Position numbers and translations under genes: made by a program. From NCBI GenBank assembly GCA_030635865.1, contig DAOVYA010000152.1:1-5102 (forward strand): 5,102 nucleotides of DNA, in the 5' to 3' direction. The stretch is from Gammaproteobacteria bacterium (lineage in GTDB: Bacteria > Pseudomonadota > Gammaproteobacteria > UBA9214). Shown one piece after another: positions 1 to 5,102 of this stretch. Under the pieces are notes generated by a model that made no database searches, had not been told where the DNA came from, and worked only from the letters and a program-made list of their open reading frames with translations. Numbering within the stretch: the stretch's first letter is position 1; each line of letters starts with the position of its first letter.

Positions 1-257
1 ATATTGATGCGGTGCTGCGGAAACTGCTGAGCCATGCCCTTCCAGAAACAGGTTGTGGCAGCGGAGGTTATCGTAATACCGCGTTCCTGTTCCTGCTCCA
101 TCCAGTCCATGACGGCGGCACCATCATGTACCTCACCAATCTTGTGAGACACGCCGGTATAGAACAGGACGCGCTCGGTCGTCGTGGTCTTGCCCGCATC
201 AATATGCGCCATGATCCCGATGTTCCGATAACGATCAATTGGAGTAGAGCGTGCCAC
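1..257 (-). CDS. fusA: Elongation factor G (EF-G), N-terminal 85 residues, cut by window edge
   Basis: EF-G is the cytosolic translational GTPase that drives ribosomal translocation and, with ribosome recycling factor, ribosome recycling. Only the start of its G domain is here; the other roughly 600 residues lie beyond base 1. The protein begins [20 protein letters not shown], the conserved EF-G amino terminus. The G1/P-loop AHIDAGKT spans residues 17-24, and switch I with RGITI is at 59-63, including the conserved Mg2+-coordinating Thr62. The start is GTG (257-255). No in-frame ATG lies between it and the end of rpsG, and family conservation begins exactly there, so I keep GTG. The gene follows rpsG after 53 nt as the third gene of the str operon; tuf would be expected next but is outside the window. 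Identity is certain from sequence; full-length integrity cannot be judged. Confidence 0.97.
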   Translation of the reverse strand, partial: MARSTPIDRYRNIGIMAHIDAGKTTTTERVLFYTGVSHKIGEVHDGAAVMDWMEQEQERGITITSAATTCFWKGMAQQFPQHRIN

Positions 258-258
258 T

Positions 259-280
259 GTCCTGTACCTGAAGTCCTGTA
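259..280 (-). repeat. Direct repeat TACAGGAC x2 in the rpsG-fusA spacer
   Basis: Read on the minus strand, TACAGGAC occurs at 280-273 and again at 266-259, separated by the 6 nt TTCAGG, which itself echoes the CAGG core. The second copy ends 2 nt before the fusA GTG start codon. The repeat overlaps all plausible ribosome-binding sequence for fusA. It could be chance in a short purine-rich leader, or a site influencing fusA initiation. Confidence 0.7.
266..269 (-). promoter_or_regulatory. Likely Shine-Dalgarno for fusA
   Basis: On the minus strand AGGT lies 8 nt before the GTG start, a normal distance for pairing with the 16S rRNA 3' end. Another AGGA lies only 2 nt before GTG (too close), and a third lies farther upstream (too far), so the middle AGGT is the best candidate. 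This is inference from spacing only. Confidence 0.5.
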
Positions 281-310
281 TATAAAGGGTATAACGGTTA
301 AAATATCGGC

Positions 311-790
<480 letters not shown>

Positions 791-817
791 TCAAATATTA
801 TTCGCTGTGTTATTGCT

Positions 818-1192
818 TCAGGACTTTGGTCGTTTGGCGCCGTACTTGGAACGGCCCTGGCGACGGCTCGTGACACCCGATGTATCCAGGCTGCCGCGAA
901 CAGTGTGATATCGCACACCCGGTAAATCCTTTACCCGGCCACCTCGAATCAGCACCACCGAGTGCTCCTGGAGGTTGTGTCCCTCACCACCAATGTATGT
1001 AGTCACTTCAAATCCGTTTGTCAGTCGAACACGCGCAACCTTGCGTAAAGCCGAATTCGGCTTCTTCGGAGTCGTGGTATACACACGCGTACACACGCCA
1101 CGTTTTTGTGGACATGACTCCAGTGCAGGGACGTTACTTTTTTCCCTTTTCCTGGAACGCGGATTGCGCACTAACTGATTGATTGTTGTCAT
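818..1192 (-). CDS. rpsL: 30S ribosomal protein S12
   Basis: S12 sits at the interface of the 30S decoding centre and controls tRNA selection accuracy; it is the classic streptomycin-resistance locus. The 124-residue length equals that of E. coli S12 with its Met. The start [11 protein letters not shown], the loop [13 protein letters not shown] (residues 39-51) and the loop [20 protein letters not shown] (81-100) are near-invariant in the family. Lys43 and Lys88 (Met counted; Lys42 and Lys87 in mature E. coli numbering) are both present, so the common streptomycin-resistance substitutions are absent. Asp89, the residue that RimO methylthiolates in E. coli, is conserved. The start is ATG (1192-1190), with AGGA 10 nt upstream; the stop is TGA. 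It is first in the str operon, 133 nt after rpoC, behind a terminator and promoter-like region. Complete and intact. Confidence 0.98.
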   Translation of the reverse strand: MTTINQLVRNPRSRKREKSNVPALESCPQKRGVCTRVYTTTPKKPNSALRKVARVRLTNGFEVTTYIGGEGHNLQEHSVVLIRGGRVKDLPGVRYHTVRGSLDTSGVTSRRQGRSKYGAKRPKS

Positions 1193-1202
1193 TAACCGTA
1201 AA

Positions 1203-1206
1203 TCCT
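1203..1206 (-). promoter_or_regulatory. Shine-Dalgarno for rpsL
   Basis: AGGA on the minus strand, within CAGGATTTACGG, lies 10 nt before the rpsL ATG. The spacing is slightly long but acceptable. No better purine-rich match is present in the leader. Confidence 0.6.
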
Positions 1207-1240
1207 GAAATTAGCTCGATAAAATAATTCTAAGCCACTG

Positions 1241-1275
1241 AAAACAAACGACAGGCCGGACGAGCCGGCCTGTCG
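1241..1275 (-). terminator. Intrinsic (Rho-independent) terminator after rpoC
   Basis: Read on the minus strand, CGACAGGCCGG (1275-1265) and CCGGCCTGTCG (1259-1249) form a perfect 11-bp, GC-rich stem around a 5-nt loop (CTCGT). The stem is followed at once by TTTGTTTT (1248-1241), a good U-tract. Because the U-run lies on the rpsL side, it acts on transcripts running rpoC to rpsL; on the plus strand the bases after the stem are not T-rich. It lies 50 nt past the rpoC stop and about 50 nt before the rpsL start. It should end or reduce transcription from the rif operon, so str genes need read-through, antitermination or their own promoter. Strongly supported by sequence; efficiency is unknown. 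Confidence 0.88.
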
Positions 1276-1286
1276 AGAGAAGCGGA

Positions 1287-1315
1287 ATTCTAGAGACAGG
1301 ACAAGGTCCTGTCAA
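1287..1315 (-). promoter_or_regulatory. Near-consensus sigma70 promoter directed toward rpsL
   Basis: On the minus strand a perfect -35 box TTGACA (1315-1310) is followed by exactly 17 bp and the -10 box TAGAAT (1292-1287), an 11 of 12 match to the sigma70 consensus. The A/T-rich stretch just upstream (TTAAAAATTC, overlapping the rpoC stop codon) resembles an UP element. The expected start point is near base 1280 in a pyrimidine-rich stretch. A str operon promoter is expected in this spacer. The oddity is that the intrinsic terminator begins only about five bases after the predicted start point. Sequence match is observed; activity is inferred. Confidence 0.65.
1295..1313. repeat. Perfect palindrome between the -35 and -10 boxes
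   Basis: The minus strand reads GACAGGAC, then CTT, then GTCCTGTC: an 8-bp perfect inverted repeat with a 3-nt centre. Its first four bases are the last four of the TTGACA -35 box, and it ends 2 bp before the -10 box. As DNA it could be an operator; as RNA in rpoC read-through transcripts it would form a hairpin just after the stop codon. No U-tract follows it, so it is not a terminator by itself. Confidence 0.75.
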
Positions 1316-1325
1316 GCAAGAATTT

Positions 1326-4300
1326 TTAATCCGCGGACGACTCCGCTACGTCTTCTGTCTCGCTGGTCTCGGCGGCATCCACGGCCGCCATTTCCTCGGC
1401 GATATCCAGCGGGCTGACTTCCCGCTGGCGGCGGCGCTCCTCATGGTAGGCCAGGCCGGTACCCGCGGGGATCAAGCGACCCACGATGACGTTCTCCTTG
1501 AGCCCACGCAGGCCGTCCTTGCTGCCACGGACCGAGGCCTCGGTAAGTACCCGGGTGGTCTCCTGGAAAGAGGCCGCTGAAATAAAGGACTCCGTTGCCA
1601 GCGAGGCCTTGGTGATACCCAGTAACAAGGGCATCCAGCTGGCTGGTTCCTTGCCGTCCTTCAGGAGCTTCTCGGACTCTTCCAGCACCCTTGCCCGCTC
1701 GATCTGCTCACCCTTGTGGTAGCGGCTGTCGTTCGATTTCAGAATTTCAGCCTTGCGCAACATCTGGCGGAGAATAACCTCGATATGCTTGTCATTGATC
1801 TTCACGCCCTGCAAGCGGTACACGTCCTGGATCTCCTTGACCATATATTCTGCCATGGTTGAAGTACCCAGCAGGCGCAAAATGTCATGTGAATCGGGTT
1901 CGCCATCGACCAGCATTTCACCCTGTTCAATATTCTCACCCTCAAAAACGGTCACGTGGCGCCACTTCGGAATCAGTTCCTCATGCGTTTCACCATCACT
2001 GCCTGTAATGATGACACGTTGCTTGCCCTTGGTGTCCTTGCCAAAGCTGACCGTGCCGGTACGCTCGGCCAGGATGGCAGGTTCTTTTGGTTTACGTGCC
2101 TCGAACAGGTCGGCAACGCGCGGAAGACCGCCCGTAATATCACGCGTCTTGGATGTTTCCTGCGGGATACGTGCGATAACATCACCGACGCCAACCGCTG
2201 CACCATCATCCAGGCTTACGATGGCACCGGCCGGCAGAAAATACTGGGCATCCAGGTCGGTGCCGACAATCTTCACCGGCTTACCCTTTCCGTCAACCAG
2301 TTTCACCATTGGCCGCAAGTCCTTGCCTGCACTACCGCGCGTTTTTGGATCAGTAACCACAAGGCTCGTAAGACCGGTAACCTCATCAGTGGTTTCCTGC
2401 ACAGTAATCCCATCGATGAAATCGCTGAAACTGGCCTTGCCGGCAACCTCTGTCACGATTGGATGAGTATGCGGATCCCAGGTAGCAATTACGCTGCCGC
2501 CCTTGACCGTGTCGCCATCAGCCGCGCTGATAACCGACCCATAAGGCAGTTTGTAACGCTCACGCTCGCGCCCATGATCATCAACGATACTAATTTCACC
2601 TGAACGGGATACCGCCACAAGATTTTTATTTTTATTGCTTACCGTCTTGATGTGGTGCAGACGCACGGTGCCGTCATTCTTGACTTCAACGCTGTTTATA
2701 GTCGCTGCACGACTGGCCGCACCACCGATATGGAACGTACGCATGGTCAACTGGGTACCAGGCTCGCCAATAGACTGGGCCGCAATAACGCCAATTGCCT
2801 CACCTGGATTGACCATGTGCCCACGCCCAAGGTCGCGACCGTAACATGCGGCACATACGCCATAGCGGTTCTCGCAGGTAATCGGTGAGCGGACAACAAT
2901 GGCGTCAACACCCATGGCCTCAAGCTTGTCGACCCAGGCCTCATCCAGCAATGTACCGATTGGCGCAACCACTTCATCAGTACCGGGGCGCGTGACGTCA
3001 CCGGCTACCAGGCGACCCAGTACACGTTCGCGCAATGGTTCCACTATATCGCCACCTTCAACCAGCGGCGTCAGCTCCATACCATTTTCGGTTCCGCAAT
3101 CAGTACCTATAACAGTCAGGTCCTGCGCCACATCAACCAGGCGCCGCGTCAGATAACCGGAGTTTGCGGTCTTGAGCGCGGTGTCTGCCAGACCTTTACG
3201 TGCACCGTGAGTGGAGATGAAATACTGCAATACGTCCAGGCCCTCGCGGAAATTTGCCGTGATCGGTGTTTCAATAATCGAGCCATCCGGTTTCGCCATC
3301 AAGCCACGCATACCGGCCAGCTGACGAATCTGCGCAGCAGAACCACGTGCGCCCGAATCGGCCATCATGTAAACAGAATTAAAAGAAGGCTGCCTGACAG
3401 TATTTCCCTCTGCATCCTGCTTTTCTTCAGTACCCAGGGTATCCATCATGGCCTTGGCAACCTGGTCATTGGTGCGCGACCAGATATCAACGACTTTGTT
3501 GTAACGCTCGCCCATGGTGACCAGGCCAGAGGTATACTGGCTTTCGATTTCCAGGACCTCATCTTCAGCCTCGGCAATGATAGCGGCCTTGCTGTCAGGA
3601 ATGGTCATGTCATTGATACCGAATGACACGGCAGCACGGGTCGCGTAGGAAAAACCCGTATACATTAACTGGTCTGCAAAAATCACTGTCTCCTTCAAAC
3701 CAACGCGGCGATAGCATGCATTGATTACGTTGGAGATTGCTTTCTTGGTCATATCCCTGTTAACCAGGTCAAACGGCAGACCCTTCGGCAGCAGTTCCGA
3801 AAGCAGTGAACGTCCCACAGTAGTATCAACAAGGCCATACTTTTCCTGCGCCTCGCCGTCCTCGTCCAGCTCGAATTGACGAATCCTGACCCTGGCCCTG
3901 GCATGCAGTGAAACCACGCCTGTTGCATAGGCGCGGTGCACCTCGGCCACGTCCGCAAAGACCATGCCTTCGCCCCTGGCGTTGACGGATTCACGTGTCA
4001 TGTAATAAAGGCCAAGCACCACATCCTGTGACGGCACGATAATCGGCTCGCCATTGGCAGGTGAAAGAATATTATTGGAAGACATCATCAGTGCGCGGGC
4101 TTCCAGTTGCGCTTCGATTGAAAGCGGGACATGCACGGCCATCTGGTCGCCATCAAAGTCTGCATTAAAAGCAGCACAGACCAGTGGATGCAACTGGATG
4201 GCCTTGCCCTCGATCAGCACGGGCTCAAATGCCTGAATACCCAGGCGATGCAGGGTCGGTGCGCGGTTCAGCATCACCGGATGCTCACGTATCACATCTT

Positions 4301-5102
4301 CGAGAATATCCCAGACCTCGGGCCCTTCACGCTCTACCAGTTTCTTTGCCGCCTTGATCGTGGTGGCCAGGCCGCGGAACTGCAGTTTGCTGAAAATAAA
4401 CGGCTTGAACAGCTCCAGTGCCATGCGCTTCGGCAGGCCGCACTGATGCAGCTTCAGTGCCGGTCCAACCACGATAACGGAACGTCCCGAGTAATCGACA
4501 CGCTTGCCGAGGAGGTTTTGACGAAAACGCCCCTGCTTGCCCTTGATCATATCGGCCAGTGACTTCAGCGGCCGCTTGTTGGTACCGGTAATCGCCCGGC
4601 CACGGCGGCCGTTATCCAGTAATGCGTCAACCGACTCCTGCAACATGCGTTTTTCGTTACGGACAATGATGTCCGGGGCACTCAATTCCAGCAGGCGTTT
4701 CAGGCGATTGTTGCGGTTGATTACACGCCGATAAAGATCGTTCAGATCGGATGTCGCGAAGCGGCCGCCATCCAGCGGCACCAGTGGCCGCAATTCCGGC
4801 GGCAGCACGGGTAATACCGTCATCACCATCCATTCCGGCTTGTTCCCGGAATCGATGAAAGATTCAACCAGCTTGAGGCGCTTGGACAGGCGCTTCAGTT
4901 TGGTCTCGGACTTGGTGCTGTTAATTTCATCACGCAGCCTGACAGCTTCCACTTGCAGATCGATATCCTTCAGCAACTCATAAACAGCTTCAGCACCCAT
5001 GCGGGCATCAAACTCATCACCATTTTCCTGGATCGCATCAAGGTAGGCTTCATCGGAAAGCAACTGTCCACGCTCAAGCGTTGTCATGCCAGGGTCAACA
5101 AC
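1326..5102 (-). CDS. rpoC: DNA-directed RNA polymerase subunit beta', partial at the N-terminus
   Basis: Beta' forms the RNA polymerase clamp and holds the catalytic Mg2+. The reading frame stays open to base 5102 (VVDPGM...), so the ATG at 5087 is internal (E. coli Met151). About 145 residues, including the first zinc-binding module, lie outside the window; 1258 codons and a TAA stop are present. The catalytic NADFDGDQ is at 4166-4143; its aspartates match E. coli D460, D462 and D464. The second zinc site has Cys equivalents of 814, 888, 895 and 898, with CxxxxxxCxxC visible in [11 protein letters not shown]. The bridge helix contains [17 protein letters not shown], and the trigger loop [12 protein letters not shown] keeps Met932 and His936. 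The SI3-type insertion (E. coli about 943-1130) follows. The last 23 residues hold nine acidic and no basic ones. No frameshift. It is the last gene of the rif operon; rpoB is expected upstream. Confidence 0.99.
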   Translation of the reverse strand, partial: VVDPGMTTLERGQLLSDEAYLDAIQENGDEFDARMGAEAVYELLKDIDLQVEAVRLRDEINSTKSETKLKRLSKRLKLVESFIDSGNKPEWMVMTVLPVLPPELRPLVPLDGGRFATSDLNDLYRRVINRNNRLKRLLELSAPDIIVRNEKRMLQESVDALLDNGRRGRAITGTNKRPLKSLADMIKGKQGRFRQNLLGKRVDYSGRSVIVVGPALKLHQCGLPKRMALELFKPFIFSKLQFRGLATTIKAAKKLVEREGPEVWDILEDVIREHPVMLNRAPTLHRLGIQAFEPVLIEGKAIQLHPLVCAAFNADFDGDQMAVHVPLSIEAQLEARALMMSSNNILSPANGEPIIVPSQDVVLGLYYMTRESVNARGEGMVFADVAEVHRAYATGVVSLHARARVRIRQFELDEDGEAQEKYGLVDTTVGRSLLSELLPKGLPFDLVNRDMTKKAISNVINACYRRVGLKETVIFADQLMYTGFSYATRAAVSFGINDMTIPDSKAAIIAEAEDEVLEIESQYTSGLVTMGERYNKVVDIWSRTNDQVAKAMMDTLGTEEKQDAEGNTVRQPSFNSVYMMADSGARGSAAQIRQLAGMRGLMAKPDGSIIETPITANFREGLDVLQYFISTHGARKGLADTALKTANSGYLTRRLVDVAQDLTVIGTDCGTENGMELTPLVEGGDIVEPLRERVLGRLVAGDVTRPGTDEVVAPIGTLLDEAWVDKLEAMGVDAIVVRSPITCENRYGVCAACYGRDLGRGHMVNPGEAIGVIAAQSIGEPGTQLTMRTFHIGGAASRAATINSVEVKNDGTVRLHHIKTVSNKNKNLVAVSRSGEISIVDDHGRERERYKLPYGSVISAADGDTVKGGSVIATWDPHTHPIVTEVAGKASFSDFIDGITVQETTDEVTGLTSLVVTDPKTRGSAGKDLRPMVKLVDGKGKPVKIVGTDLDAQYFLPAGAIVSLDDGAAVGVGDVIARIPQETSKTRDITGGLPRVADLFEARKPKEPAILAERTGTVSFGKDTKGKQRVIITGSDGETHEELIPKWRHVTVFEGENIEQGEMLVDGEPDSHDILRLLGTSTMAEYMVKEIQDVYRLQGVKINDKHIEVILRQMLRKAEILKSNDSRYHKGEQIERARVLEESEKLLKDGKEPASWMPLLLGITKASLATESFISAASFQETTRVLTEASVRGSKDGLRGLKENVIVGRLIPAGTGLAYHEERRRQREVSPLDIAEEMAAVDAAETSETEDVAESSAD

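Noticed and set aside
818..1192. Possible streptomycin-resistance allele of rpsL
   Set aside because: Lys43 and Lys88 and their surrounding loops are wild type.
1215..1248. Second promoter after the terminator, using TAGAAT at 1232-1227 or TATTTT just after it
   Set aside because: A TAGAAT box is present, but no acceptable -35 lies 16-18 bp upstream (the region is the terminator stem). The alternative TTGTTT with TATTTT has only 15 bp spacing and a weak -10. It remains possible but is not supported well enough to list.
1285..1294. Overlapping EcoRI (GAATTC) and XbaI (TCTAGA) sites suggesting a cloning artefact
   Set aside because: The bases form the -10 region of a plausible natural promoter, flanking genes are in natural order, and no further vector-like sequence is seen.
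1753..2603. Long plus-strand open frames (up to 237 codons) opposite rpoC
   Set aside because: They lie antisense to a highly conserved essential gene, have no recognisable domain, and their composition (rich in Ser, Arg, Thr, Pro) is that expected from reading the complement of rpoC codons. The same applies to the other plus-strand frames across 12-4734.
1973..3994. Short minus-strand frames inside rpoC (1973-2209, 2747-3001, 3749-3994)
   Set aside because: They are out-of-frame overlaps within the intact rpoC frame and show no family resemblance.
5085..5087. ATG as the rpoC start codon
   Set aside because: The frame continues upstream to the window edge (VVDPG), and this Met aligns with internal Met151 of E. 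coli beta'. It is a truncated gene, not a short form.

Overview
The window is a piece of a conserved bacterial chromosome core: the junction between the RNA polymerase (rif) operon and the streptomycin (str) operon. Every gene I can support lies on the minus strand. In transcription order, from high to low coordinates, they are rpoC (5' end cut by the window edge, 5102-1326), rpsL (1192-818), rpsG (781-311) and fusA (257-1, 3' part cut off). The products are the RNA polymerase beta' subunit, ribosomal proteins S12 and S7, and elongation factor G, so the segment couples transcription and translation machinery.

The proteins point to a gammaproteobacterium. From memory of the E. coli sequence, RpoC follows E. 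coli beta' with no net insertion or deletion from E. coli residue 151 to at least residue 940. It also carries the proteobacterial insertion in the trigger loop. The direct rpoC-rpsL junction is the arrangement known from Pseudomonas and many other gammaproteobacteria; in E. coli the two operons are far apart. The RpoC wording would fit a purple-sulfur-bacterium-like (Chromatiales) lineage, but I cannot fix the genus.

The non-coding parts are three spacers. The 133-nt rpoC-rpsL spacer is the most informative. Just after the rpoC stop it holds a near-consensus sigma70 promoter (TTGACA, 17 bp, TAGAAT) with a perfect palindrome between its boxes. Right behind comes a strong intrinsic terminator (11-bp GC-rich stem, then TTTGTTTT), also pointing toward rpsL. 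A promoter firing straight into a terminator is unusual and suggests either an attenuated str promoter or a combined operon boundary. The 36-nt rpsL-rpsG spacer is AT-rich and without clear structure. The 53-nt rpsG-fusA spacer contains a TACAGGAC direct repeat just before a GTG start of fusA.

The coding regions are ordinary. I found no mobile element, CRISPR array, tRNA, rRNA or novel gene system here. The points worth a second look are regulatory.
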